From JAXMCI01 sp046349435 (lineage in GTDB: Bacteria > Pseudomonadota > Alphaproteobacteria > Dongiales > Dongiaceae): 64,000 bases of DNA. Below the pieces are notes generated by a model. That model made no database searches and was not told the origin of the DNA. It saw nothing but the letters and a program-made list of their open reading frames with translations. Of this stretch, positions 33,331 through 41,217 are shown one piece after another. Made by a program: the position numbers and the translations under genes. Location of the stretch: NCBI GenBank assembly GCA_046349435.1, contig JAXMCI010000001.1, forward strand, positions 310,001 to 374,000. The letters are read 5' to 3'. Position 1 is the stretch's first letter, and every line of letters starts with the position of its first letter.

Positions 33331-34392
33331 ATGCCAAGCTACCGGATCGCCGTCATCCCGGGCGACGGCATCGGCCACGAGGTGGTGCCGGAAGGGATCC
33401 GCGTGCTCGAGGCGGCGGGCCGCCGCTTCGGCATTGACTTCGCCTGGGACCATCTCGACTGGGGCTGGGGCCACTGGCGCCAGCACGGCCGCATGATGCC
33501 GGAGGACGGGCTGCAGCGGATCCGCGGCCACGACGCGATCTTCCTCGGCGCGGTCGGCTGGCCGGGCGTGCCCGACCATCTTTCGCTCTGGGGCCTGCTG
33601 ATCCCGATCCGCCGCGAGTTCAACCAGTACGTCAACCTGCGGCCGGTGCGCATGCTGCCGGGCGTCGTCTCGCCGCTCGCCGGGCGGACCCGCGACGACA
33701 TCGACATGGTGATCGTGCGCGAGAACGTCGAAGGCGAGTACTCGCAGATCGGCGGCCGGCTCTATGCCGGCACCGAGGACGAGCTGGCGATGCAGGAATC
33801 GGTGTTCACCCGCCGCGGCGTCGACCGCATCCTGCGCTTCGCCTTCGAGCTCGCCCAGTCCAGGCCGAAGCGACATCTGACCTCGGCGACCAAGTCCAAC
33901 GGCATCGTCCACACCATGCCCTACTGGGACGAGCGCTTCGCGGCGATGAAGCCGGCCTTTCCCGGCGTGCGGACCGACCAGTACCACATCGACATCCTGA
34001 CCGCGCACTTCGTGCAGCATCCCGACTGGTTCGACGTGGTGGTGGGATCGAACCTGTTCGGCGACATCCTCTCCGACCTCGGGCCGGCGGTGGCCGGCTC
34101 GCTCGGCGTCGCGCCCTCGGCCAACATCAACCCGGAGCGCGCCTTCCCCTCGATGTTCGAGCCGGTGCACGGCTCCGCCCCCGACATCGCCGGCCAGGGC
34201 ATCGCCAACCCGATCGGCCAGATCTGGTCCGGCGCCATGATGCTCGACCATCTCGGCCACGCCGATGCCGCCGCGGCCATCGTGGCCGCCATCGAGCAGG
34301 TCAGCGCCGATCCCGCCACCCGCACCCGCGACCTCGGCGGCCGCGCGACCACCGAGGCCTGCGGCAAGGCCATCGCCGCAGCGATCGGTTAG
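33331..34392 (+). CDS. Tartrate/D-malate dehydrogenase (isopropylmalate dehydrogenase family)
   Basis: 353 residues, beta-decarboxylating dehydrogenase fold. IPGDGIGHEVVPEG at residues 8-21 starts the family; FAWDHLDWGWGHWRQHGRMMPEDGLQ and GLLIPIRREFNQYVNLRPVRMLPG are typical of the TtuC/DmlA (tartrate dehydrogenase / D-malate dehydrogenase) branch rather than of LeuB. Conserved metal and substrate residues lie in IVRENVEGEYSQ and GSNLFGDILSDLGPAVAGSLG. It would oxidise tartrate or D-malate with NAD+. It is a single-gene unit ending at a hairpin. Confidence 0.9.
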   Translation: MPSYRIAVIPGDGIGHEVVPEGIRVLEAAGRRFGIDFAWDHLDWGWGHWRQHGRMMPEDGLQRIRGHDAIFLGAVGWPGVPDHLSLWGLLIPIRREFNQYVNLRPVRMLPGVVSPLAGRTRDDIDMVIVRENVEGEYSQIGGRLYAGTEDELAMQESVFTRRGVDRILRFAFELAQSRPKRHLTSATKSNGIVHTMPYWDERFAAMKPAFPGVRTDQYHIDILTAHFVQHPDWFDVVVGSNLFGDILSDLGPAVAGSLGVAPSANINPERAFPSMFEPVHGSAPDIAGQGIANPIGQIWSGAMMLDHLGHADAAAAIVAAIEQVSADPATRTRDLGGRATTEACGKAIAAAIG

Positions 34393-34400
34393 GCGAAAAT

Positions 34401-34430
34401 CTCCCTTTCCCGCTGATCGCGGGAGAGGGG
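34401..34430. terminator. Hairpin of the CCCTCTCCCGC family between convergent genes
   Basis: CTCCCTTTCCCGC (34401-34413) opposite GCGGGAGAGGGG (34419-34430), loop TGATC, one mismatch in the stem. It fills the 40-base gap between convergent stops and probably serves both as terminator. Confidence 0.65.
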
Positions 34431-34432
34431 TG

Positions 34433-35398
34433 TTACGCCGCCTGCTTCCGGCGCAGGCCGGCGAAGCCCGGCCCGTCGACGTCGAGGCCGGCGGCGCGCA
34501 GCTCGTCGACCAGCGTCGCCACTGCGTCCTGCGCCATCGGCACCAGGGGTGGCCGCAGCACGCCCCAGGCGGGCTCGCCGGTGGCCGCCGCGAAGACGCC
34601 CTTCAGCGCGGCGATCAGCGGCCGCCGCTCGAGCGCGGCGCGCACCGCCGAGACGCCGGCATTGAGCCGCTCCGCCTCGCCCCCCGGCCAGGCATCGATC
34701 AGCGCCCGGATCATCCGCACGTTGACGTTGGCGCTGGCGCTGATGCAGCCGGCGGCGCCCAGCCCGAGGCCCTCCATCAGGCGGCTCTCCGAGGACGGGA
34801 AGGTGGCGAGCTGCGGGCAGGCCCTGAGGATCGCCTTGGTGTTCTCCCAGTCGCCCGAGCTGTCCTTGATGCCGACCACCGTCTCCGGATAGGCCTTGGC
34901 CAGGCGCTCGACCAGAGCCAGGCCCAGCGGCACGCCGGTGACCTGCGGGATGTGGTAGAGATAGAGCTGCAGGCGGCGGTCGCCGACGCGCTCGATCACG
35001 CCGGCATAGAATGCGAACAGGCCGTCGTCGCTCACCCCCTTGTAGTAGAAGGGCGGAAGCACGAGCACGCCGCCGCAGCCGGCCGCCACCGCGTGGCGGG
35101 TCAGGCCCACCGTATCGGCCAGCGAGGGCAGCCCGGTGCCCGGCATCAGCCGGGCCGCCGGCAGCCCGGCTGCGATCAGCCGCTCCAGCAGCGCCTTGCG
35201 CTCCTCGATGCCGAGCGAGTTGGCCTCGCTGGTGGTGCCGAACACCGCCAGCCCGTTGGCCCCCTCGGCCAGCAGCCAGCGGCAGAACCCGACGAACCGC
35301 TCGGCCGCCGGCTCCAGCGACGGCTCGAACGGCGTCAGTGCCGGTACGAGGACTCCCGAGAACCGCCGCTCCGGCTTGGCCGCTTCCGCACCCGACAT
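34433..35398 (-). CDS. Dihydrodipicolinate synthase family protein, second copy
   Basis: 321 residues from ATG 35398; an open frame continues upstream but without family similarity. Class-I aldolase barrel: GLAVFGTTSEANSL (substrate loop), LYHIPQVTGV (tyrosine), TVVGIKDSSGDW (Schiff-base lysine). The start SGVLVPALTPFEPSLEPAAERFVGFCRWLLAEGANG is closer to KDG aldolase/N-acetylneuraminate lyase-like catabolic members than to DapA. It is clearly different from the copy at 2138. The substrate could be a 2-keto-3-deoxy acid from the lactonase-dehydratase route, or a hydroxyproline intermediate. Confidence 0.88.
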   Translation of the reverse strand: MSGAEAAKPERRFSGVLVPALTPFEPSLEPAAERFVGFCRWLLAEGANGLAVFGTTSEANSLGIEERKALLERLIAAGLPAARLMPGTGLPSLADTVGLTRHAVAAGCGGVLVLPPFYYKGVSDDGLFAFYAGVIERVGDRRLQLYLYHIPQVTGVPLGLALVERLAKAYPETVVGIKDSSGDWENTKAILRACPQLATFPSSESRLMEGLGLGAAGCISASANVNVRMIRALIDAWPGGEAERLNAGVSAVRAALERRPLIAALKGVFAAATGEPAWGVLRPPLVPMAQDAVATLVDELRAAGLDVDGPGFAGLRRKQAA

Positions 35399-35477
35399 GC
35401 CCGCCTCCGATGATTGACCGGGGACGGATGATAGGGGTGCCGCGGCGCCGATGCGACTGCCTTTGCCGCGGGGGAGC

Positions 35478-36389
35478 TCAGCATTTGCGGATCGGCCGCG
35501 CCGGCTTGCCCATGATCGGCGGACGCAGCACCTCCCACGCGCGGTAGAGCGCCTCGTGCGCCTGCCAAGTCTCGACCGAGAGGATGCGCAGCACCGCAAG
35601 CTGGCCGATCCGGGTGGCCCCGAGCTCGGTGCCCTCGACGACGATCCCAGCCAGTTGCTCCTCGATCCCAGGCGGCAGGTCCGGGGCGTAGGAGAGGACG
35701 GTGGCCATGTGCAGCGCGCCGCGCCACAGCCGCGGCAGGGCCGCCACGGTCGCAGGATCCTCGGCGACCAGCCGGTCGATCACCAGAGGGCGGCCGGCGA
35801 CCCGCACCTCGAACTCCGAGAACAGCGAGGTGAAGCGGAAGCATTCGCCGTCGCGATAGTGAACACGGCCGGCCGAGATCATGTCGGTGGCGAAGAGCCT
35901 CGCGCTCGGCGCCAGCGCCAGCCGGGTGATCCGGCGCACCCGGCTGTCGGCGAACGGGATCGACTCGTCGGGGCAGTACTCCAGGGCCGCGTCGTCGGCG
36001 ACCCTGATCTCGACGATCTCGTGCGACGTCCCCCCCTCCAGGCACTTGTAGAACTTGCTCGCCGCCGTCGTGGTGATCAGGGTCCGGGTGCCCGACCCCA
36101 GCCGCGCCGTCAGGTGCGAGACGTCGCCCTCGACGAAGCCGCCGCTGCTGTTGACCAGCGGCAGGAACGGCTCGTCGTCATGATCCTGGTAGTGGTAGCC
36201 CTGCCACTGGTAGGGGATCCGCCAGCTGCGCGGCTCCAGCACGGTGCGGCCGTCGCGCACCACCCCCTCGACGTTGAGCAGCCCGTACTTGCCGATGACC
36301 CAGGCCGGATCGGGCGCCACCGGGTCGCCCGCCGCCGCGGGCGGCGCGGCGGGCGTCGGCAGGATCGCGGGACCGGCGTGGTCGAGCAT
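35478..36389 (-). CDS. ureD: Urease accessory protein UreD (divergent)
   Basis: 303 residues. UreD motifs are recognisable but loosely conserved: PFLPLVNSSGGFVEGDVSHLTARLGSGTRTLITTTAASKFYKCLEGG corresponds to the canonical NPPGG-GGD / T-T-KFYR segment, with NSSGG in place of NPPGG. It is an extra ~45 residues longer at the N-terminus (Ala/Pro-rich). UreD docks UreF/UreG onto apo-urease for nickel insertion. Its ATG overlaps the ureG stop by one base. ureD is last in this operon, whereas it usually precedes ureA. Confidence 0.85.
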   Translation of the reverse strand: MLDHAGPAILPTPAAPPAAAGDPVAPDPAWVIGKYGLLNVEGVVRDGRTVLEPRSWRIPYQWQGYHYQDHDDEPFLPLVNSSGGFVEGDVSHLTARLGSGTRTLITTTAASKFYKCLEGGTSHEIVEIRVADDAALEYCPDESIPFADSRVRRITRLALAPSARLFATDMISAGRVHYRDGECFRFTSLFSEFEVRVAGRPLVIDRLVAEDPATVAALPRLWRGALHMATVLSYAPDLPPGIEEQLAGIVVEGTELGATRIGQLAVLRILSVETWQAHEALYRAWEVLRPPIMGKPARPIRKC

Positions 36390-37009
36390 CAGGCGGCCGT
36401 CGCGTCGAGCAGGAGGACGTCGCGCTCAATCCAGGCGATGATCTCGGGCAGGCCCTTGCCCTCGCGCATGTTGGAGAAGATGAAAGGCCGCGCCCCGCGC
36501 TGCTTCCGCGCGTCACGGTCCATCACCCCGAGATCGGCGCCAACATAGGGCGCAAGGTCGATCTTGTTGATCACCAACAGTGGCGACTTGGTGATGCCGG
36601 GTCCGCCCTTGCGCGGGATTTTGTCGCCCTCGGCGACGTCGATCACGTAGATGTGGCTGTCGACCAGTTCCGGGCTGAAGGTGGCGGCCAGGTTGTCCCC
36701 GCCGCTCTCCAGGAAGATGATGTCGAGCCCGGGATGGCGGGCCATCATGTCCTGCACCGCATGGGCGTTCATCGAGACGTCCTCGCGGATTGCGGTGTGC
36801 GGGCAACCGCCGGTCTCGACGCCCATCACCCGGTCCGGCGAGATGGCGCCGCTGCGCACCACGAACTCGGCGTCCTCCTTGGTGAAGATGTCGTTGGTGA
36901 TCGCCGCCACCGAGTACCGCTTGCTCATCTCGCGGCAGAGCGCCACCAGCAGGGCCGTCTTACCCGAGCCCACCGGGCCGCCGATTCCGATCCTCACAGG
37001 CTTTCGCAC
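36389..37009 (-). CDS. ureG: Urease accessory GTPase UreG
   Basis: 206 residues from GTG 37009, chosen because GGAGG lies 6 bases upstream and the protein then begins RKPVRIGIGGPVGSGKTAL like all UreG. P-loop GPVGSGKT (residues ~10-17), nickel-binding Cys-Pro-His in VETGGCPHTAIRED, the LESGGDNLAATFSPEL segment and the NKIDLAPYVG guanine-specificity motif are all intact. This is the best-conserved protein of the cluster. It delivers nickel with GTP hydrolysis. Confidence 0.95.
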   Translation of the reverse strand: MRKPVRIGIGGPVGSGKTALLVALCREMSKRYSVAAITNDIFTKEDAEFVVRSGAISPDRVMGVETGGCPHTAIREDVSMNAHAVQDMMARHPGLDIIFLESGGDNLAATFSPELVDSHIYVIDVAEGDKIPRKGGPGITKSPLLVINKIDLAPYVGADLGVMDRDARKQRGARPFIFSNMREGKGLPEIIAWIERDVLLLDATAA

Positions 37010-37040
37010 CGATCGCCTCCTGCAGTCCAGGGTTGCCGGC

Positions 37041-37739
37041 TCACGACATGCAGAGCCGGGTATAGAGCCGCTCGTGCCGCATGCCGGCGACGTCAAGCCC
37101 GGCGGTGGCGGCGCCGAGCCGCTCCGGCGGCGTCGCCCGCGCGGTCGCCGTGGCCTCGCCGAGCAGCGGCCAGGCGCGCCGCACGATGCGCTGCGCGTCG
37201 ATCTGGCCGAGCGGGATGAGCCGTGCTCCGACGCCGACCAGGTTGGCGAGCGAGACCTGAAGGAAGGCGAGCACCGTCTCTTCCTCGCTCACACCGGCGG
37301 CCGCGCCAGCGGCTCCGAACACCACCGCCTGGTGGCCGGCGCAGCGGCCGGCGCCCACCGCATCGGCGAGCACGGCCAGCCCCGGCAGCGCGAACACGTC
37401 GCGCACCGCGCCGAGCAGCGACCGACCGGTCTTCTCCGATGCCTCCCGCCCCTCGCGGGTCAGCTTGACCGCGCCGATCAGCTCGTCGATCGCCAGCAGG
37501 CCCGGGACGTCGCCAGCCGCGGCGGCGCGGTAGGCGATGGCGCAGGCCGCCCCATCGACCCCGGCCAGCCCGAACATCAGCCAGTCGCGGCAGGCCAACT
37601 CGAGGCAATCCGCCGTCTCCAGCTCGCCCGCGTCGATCCAGGTCTCGAAGCCGAGCGAGTGGTTGAAAGCACCGGTTGGAAACGACGCGTTGGCGACCTG
37701 CAGCAGGTAGAGCAGCGGGCCGGCCGCCTCACCCGCCAT
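37041..37739 (-). CDS. ureF: Urease accessory protein UreF
   Basis: 232 residues from ATG 37739. The all-helical UreF fold is recognisable from LLYLLQVANASFPTGAFNHSLGFETWI at the start and the C-terminal GATAGLDVAGMRHERLYTRLCMS. ANASFPTGAFNHSLG replaces the common DSxxPxGxFxxSxG. UreF gates GTPase activity of UreG in the UreDFG complex. Its start lies inside the last codons of ureE (11-base overlap), within the His-repeat DNA. Confidence 0.9.
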   Translation of the reverse strand: MAGEAAGPLLYLLQVANASFPTGAFNHSLGFETWIDAGELETADCLELACRDWLMFGLAGVDGAACAIAYRAAAAGDVPGLLAIDELIGAVKLTREGREASEKTGRSLLGAVRDVFALPGLAVLADAVGAGRCAGHQAVVFGAAGAAAGVSEEETVLAFLQVSLANLVGVGARLIPLGQIDAQRIVRRAWPLLGEATATARATPPERLGAATAGLDVAGMRHERLYTRLCMS

Positions 37740-38301
37740 GGCGGTGCCCGTGGTGGTGGCCATGAGCGTGGTCGTGGTCATGCCTGTCGCCGTGCCCGTG
37801 CTGGTGATCGTGATCGTGATCGTGATCGTGCTGGTGGCCGACGAAGGAGCCGTACCGCCGCCCGACGAAGGGGACCTCGGCCCGCTCATAGGCGATGCCG
37901 AGCCGGTCGAGCAGGTCGGCCACCATCGGGTCGGCCGGTGTCAGCATGGCCTGGTCGGTGAAGCGCACCGGCCGGTGCAGGTTGCCGAGCTGGAACCCGG
38001 CCACCCCCCACCCCTGGGCGTCGCTCGGGCGCACCACGAAGAGCTGCTCGGGAGCGGCGCGCACGACGATCGCAGTGTCGTCCTCGATCGCCAGCACGTC
38101 GCCGTCCTGTAGCTCCGACCCGCGCGGCAGCGAGATGCGCACGGCCCGGCCGCCCTCGGTCCGACCGAGCCGGTGCGGGCTTGCCCGCTCCTCCGAGGAG
38201 AGCAGCAGCGGATCCTCGCGCCGGAAGCGCGAGGCGAGGTCAGCCGCCGTGCCGAGCACCGCCGTCACCAGCTCCATCCGCCGGTCCTGGCCTCCATCCA
38301 T
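37729..38301 (-). CDS. ureE: Urease nickel metallochaperone UreE with long His-rich tail
   Basis: 190 residues from ATG 38301 (7 bases after ureC); a start at 38277 (MELVTAVLG) is also possible. N-terminal peptide-binding domain (LGRTEGGRAVRISLPRGSELQDGDVLAIEDDTAIVVRA) and C-terminal metal-binding domain with YQLGNLH-like FQLGNLHRPVRF. The last ~35 residues are almost purely His/Asp/Gly (about 17 histidines), a nickel-storing tail. The DNA for the tail contains four perfect tandem copies of a hexanucleotide. Confidence 0.92.
   Translation of the reverse strand: MDGGQDRRMELVTAVLGTAADLASRFRREDPLLLSSEERASPHRLGRTEGGRAVRISLPRGSELQDGDVLAIEDDTAIVVRAAPEQLFVVRPSDAQGWGVAGFQLGNLHRPVRFTDQAMLTPADPMVADLLDRLGIAYERAEVPFVGRRYGSFVGHQHDHDHDHDHQHGHGDRHDHDHAHGHHHGHRHGG
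37804..37827. repeat. Tandem (GTGATC)x4 within the UreE His tail
   Basis: Four perfect copies of GTGATC encode alternating Asp-His on the minus strand. Being a multiple of three, unit gain or loss would change tail length without a frameshift. Confidence 0.8.
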
Positions 38302-38308
38302 CGCCGGA

Positions 38309-40018
38309 TCAGCGGAAGTAGAAGAGCTGCGTCAGCGGCAGCGTCTTGGCCGGCTTCACGGTGATCCGCTCGCCATCGATATAGACGTTGTAGGTCTCGG
38401 GGTCGATCTCGATGTTCGGCATGTAGTCGTTGCACACCATGTCGCGCTTCGAGATGGTGCGGGTGCGGCGCACCGGCATCAGGGTCTGATGGCTGCGCAG
38501 CTTGCTGGCCAGCCCGTTCTCGATCGCCGACTGAGTAACGAAGGAATAGCTGAGCCGGGACGGGTTGGCGCCGAACGAGCCGTACTGCGGCCGGTACTTC
38601 AGCGGTTGGCCGGTCATCAGCGAGCCGTTCGGGTCGCCCATCACGGCGTGGGAGATGAAGCCGCCCTTCACCGTAACCTCGGGCTTGGCGATGAAGAACT
38701 GCGGCCGCCAGAACACCAGGTCAGCGATCTTGCCGGGCGTGATCGAGCCGACATAGTCGCTGACGCCGAAGCAGATCGCCGGGTTGATCGTCACCTTGGC
38801 GAGGTAGCGGCGGATGCGGAAATTGTCGTTGCCCGGCGAGTCCTCGGGCAGTGGCCCGAAGCGCACCTTGTTCACCGCCGCCAGCTGGAAGGAGCGCTGC
38901 GCGCTCTCCGCCGCCCGGCCGACGCCCTGGCTGTCCGAGCCGTTCATGCTGATGGCACCGCGATCGTGCAGCACGTCCTCGGCCCGCATCGTCTCGGCCC
39001 GAGCCCGCCCCTGGATGAAGGCGATGTCGGTCGGCACGTTCTTGTTGAGGTTGTGGCAGGTGATCAACATGTCGATCTCTTCATCGTACGTGTTGATCGA
39101 GAACGGGTTGGTCGGGTTGGTGGAGCTCGGCAGCAGGTTCGGCTCGCCGGTACAGCGCATGATGTCGGGCGCGTTGCCGCCGCCAGCGCCCTCGCAGTGG
39201 TAGATGTGCATGACCCGGCCGTTGATGGCGGCCAGCGTGTCCTCGTAGTAGCCGGTCTCGTTCAGCGTGTCGGCGTGGATCTGGACCTGGAAGTCCATCT
39301 CGTCGGCGAGGTCCATGCAGGACTCGATCGCCGCCGGCGAGGAGGACCAGTCCTCATGGATCTTGAGGCCGGTCGCGCCGGCCAGGATCTGCTCGCGCAG
39401 CGCCCCCTTGGTTGCGGCGTTGCCCTTGCCGAAGTTCCCGAAATTCAGCGGGATGTCAGCCATCGCCTCGAGCATGCGCTGCAGGTTGAAGACGCCAGGG
39501 CACTCGATGCCCACCGTCTTCGGCCCGGAGCCGCCGCCGATTACCGTGGTGAAGCCCGAGTTCTGGTACTCGTAGAGCTGTTGCACCGAGTCGAAATGCG
39601 GGTGGATGTCGAGGAAGCCCGGCGTGCAGATCATTCCCTCGACCGACAGGATGTCGGTGTTGGGCGACACGATCAGCCCGGGGGTGATGTTCATGGTGTC
39701 CGGGTTGCCGGCCTTGCCGACCCCGACGATCTTGCCGTCGAGGATGCCGATGTCGCCTTTCACGATACCGAGCAGCGGGTCGATGATGACCGCGTTGGTC
39801 ACCACCATGTCGAGCGCACCGTCGCTCTGCTTCCACTTCGAGGCCTGGCCCATGCCGTCGCGGATCGTCTTGCCGCCGCCGAACACCAGCTCGTCGCCGT
39901 AGGTCGTGAAGTCCTCCTCGATCTCGGCGACCAGGCCGGTGTCGGCGAGGTGGATCTTGTCGCCCTTGGTCGGACCGTACTGAACCGCATAGTCCGGACG
40001 CTTGATCTTCATGCTCAT
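38309..40018 (-). CDS. ureC: Urease alpha subunit UreC, divergent type
   Basis: 569 residues, normal length for UreC. Nickel ligands and catalytic residues align with Klebsiella urease: HxH as HPH (H139, H141; usually HIH), carbamylated lysine in GLKIHEDW (K219, with H221), the histidine in QIHADTLNE, the histidine in YHCEGAGGG, flap Cys-His in TCHN (C321-H322), and D362 in GSDSQ. Substitutions unusual for ureases are HPHF for HIHF, GGGNAPD for GGGHAPD, and GSDSQGVGRAAES for SSDSQAMGRVGE. All hydrolytic groups are present, so it should be active. Urea is the default substrate; the altered second shell leaves another substrate possible. Confidence 0.92.
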   Translation of the reverse strand: MSMKIKRPDYAVQYGPTKGDKIHLADTGLVAEIEEDFTTYGDELVFGGGKTIRDGMGQASKWKQSDGALDMVVTNAVIIDPLLGIVKGDIGILDGKIVGVGKAGNPDTMNITPGLIVSPNTDILSVEGMICTPGFLDIHPHFDSVQQLYEYQNSGFTTVIGGGSGPKTVGIECPGVFNLQRMLEAMADIPLNFGNFGKGNAATKGALREQILAGATGLKIHEDWSSSPAAIESCMDLADEMDFQVQIHADTLNETGYYEDTLAAINGRVMHIYHCEGAGGGNAPDIMRCTGEPNLLPSSTNPTNPFSINTYDEEIDMLITCHNLNKNVPTDIAFIQGRARAETMRAEDVLHDRGAISMNGSDSQGVGRAAESAQRSFQLAAVNKVRFGPLPEDSPGNDNFRIRRYLAKVTINPAICFGVSDYVGSITPGKIADLVFWRPQFFIAKPEVTVKGGFISHAVMGDPNGSLMTGQPLKYRPQYGSFGANPSRLSYSFVTQSAIENGLASKLRSHQTLMPVRRTRTISKRDMVCNDYMPNIEIDPETYNVYIDGERITVKPAKTLPLTQLFYFR

Positions 40019-40070
40019 TGCCTAAGACTCCCCTGGCGCGGCAGCGCCCCTGCCCGGCCGCTCGCCTTCG

Positions 40071-40580
40071 CTACTTCTTCTTGCCCTTGCCGGCGTACTT
40101 GCTGTCCGCCGATGGCTTGATCGCGTAGCGGTCACCCTCGAAGCAGAAGCCGTCGGCCCTGAGCCGCGCCATGGTCCGCTCCTTGGTCAGCTCGGAGCGC
40201 ACGGAGCCGTTCGTCATGTTGTTCATGCCGAAGGCGACCTGGCGGCCGACATAGCCGGTGATCTGCACCTTGCGGCTCTGGCCGGGCTCGAAGCGCACCG
40301 CAGTGCCGCTCGGGATGTCGAGCCGCATGCCGAAGGCGGCCTCGCGGTCGAACGCCATCGCCCGGTTGCACTCGGCCAGGTGATAGTGCGCGCCGATCTG
40401 GATCGGCCGGTCGCCTGTATTGACCATCACAATCTCGCGCGACGGCCGGCCGACATTGATCTCGATGTCGCCGCGGGCGAACTCGATCGCGCCGCACATC
40501 TCCGGCTCGCCGACGTCAAAGGCCTCCGCCGGAATTACCGACTTCGGGATCGGCGGCGGCGACCACTTCTTCTCAGCCAT
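40071..40580 (-). CDS. ureB: Urease beta subunit UreB (extended)
   Basis: 169 residues, compared with ~100-135 in typical UreB. The core is canonical: GEPEMCGAIEFARGDIEINVGRPSREIVMVNTGDRPIQIGAHYHLAECNRAMAFDREAAFGMRLDIPSGTAVRFEPGQ, summarised here by residues ~25-105, with the family's SHYHF motif as GAHYHLAE. There is an extra N-terminal ~20 residues (KKWSPPPIPKS) and a ~55-residue C-terminal extension ending in a basic KYAGKGKKK. The function of the extension is unknown. The gene is 20 bases from ureA and 52 from ureC. Confidence 0.92.
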   Translation of the reverse strand: MAEKKWSPPPIPKSVIPAEAFDVGEPEMCGAIEFARGDIEINVGRPSREIVMVNTGDRPIQIGAHYHLAECNRAMAFDREAAFGMRLDIPSGTAVRFEPGQSRKVQITGYVGRQVAFGMNNMTNGSVRSELTKERTMARLRADGFCFEGDRYAIKPSADSKYAGKGKKK

Positions 40581-40600
40581 GGATCGTTCTCCCTGCCGAT

Positions 40601-40912
40601 TCAGCTGCGGATCGGATTCATCACGGTGACCAGCTTGGTCCCGTCCGGGAAGAGCGCCTCGACCTGGATGATCTTCATCATCTCCGGCACGCCCTTCATG
40701 ACGTCCTTCCGCTTCAGGATCGTCGCCCCGTACTCCATCATGTCGGTGAGCATCGGGATGCTGCCCTCGCGGGCGCGCTCGAGGATCTCATCGCAGATCA
40801 CCGCGACCGCCTCAGGGTAGTTGAGAGGGACACCACGATCGAGCCGGCGGCGTGCCATCTCGGCCGCCGCCCAGAGCTGGATGCGTTCCTCCTCACGTAG
40901 GGTCAGATGCAT
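40601..40912 (-). CDS. ureA: Urease gamma subunit UreA
   Basis: 103 residues from ATG 40912. Family sequence throughout: MHLTLREEERIQLWAAAEMARRR at the N-terminus, LNYPEAVAVICDEILERAREG, and the C-terminal VPEMMKIIQVEALFPDGTKLVTV ending NPIRS. The open frame extends to 41011 but the extra residues are low-complexity. It is the first gene of the urease operon, divergent from the LuxR gene. Confidence 0.95.
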   Translation of the reverse strand: MHLTLREEERIQLWAAAEMARRRLDRGVPLNYPEAVAVICDEILERAREGSIPMLTDMMEYGATILKRKDVMKGVPEMMKIIQVEALFPDGTKLVTVMNPIRS

Positions 40913-41217
40913 GGAAACCGTCTCCCTGCCGTCGCCGGGCCGCGCCTCGGGGGGACGGCAGGAGGCTCGCCCGCACCGTCGCCGCCCGCGCTTGCCGCGG
41001 CTGTCGACCATAGGAACGCATCGTTTGCGGGCTGAGTAGCACCCGAAGGGGGCTACCCGAATGGGTAGATCGGGGCCACCCGGCCGGTTCTGGCCGCCCC
41101 TGGCAGTTTGATTCCCCGCCTCGCGATGTTAAGCTTCGCGAACCGAAGAAAAATGGGCGGAGGGAGGTCTCAGTGCCGGCGGGCGCAGAATCCCGTACGG
41201 CGGCAGGAGGCATGACG
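40913..41217. promoter_or_regulatory. Divergent promoter region ureA / luxR-type gene with a lux-box-like palindrome
   Basis: 305 bases. A perfect 16-base palindrome CTACCCGAATGGGTAG lies at 41053-41068, preceded by an overlapping half-similar copy CACCCGAAGGGGGC at about 41040-41053. The 3' half (41100-41165) is AT-richer (GATGTTAAGCTTCGCGAACCG at 41124 onward). It probably carries the luxR promoter. Two Shine-Dalgarno-like GGAGG stretches lie at 41163 and 41206, serving GTG 41173 and ATG 41218 respectively. Confidence 0.6.
41053..41068. promoter_or_regulatory. Candidate LuxR-type binding site, urease side
   Basis: CTACCC-GAAT-GGGTAG, perfectly symmetric. An 11/16 match (CTACCTGATTGGGGGA) occurs at 42015-42030 upstream of the transporter operon, so the same regulator may act on both. 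Confidence 0.55.

Noticed and set aside
37740..37830. Possible CRISPR or minisatellite because of short repeats
   Set aside because: The repeats are codon-level GTGATC/CATGACC units for Asp-His and His-Asp in UreE, with no spacers.
37740..37889. N-terminal Thr/Ile-rich extension of UreF
   Set aside because: It is an out-of-frame reading of the UreE His tail repeat; UreF similarity begins at the ATG at 37739.
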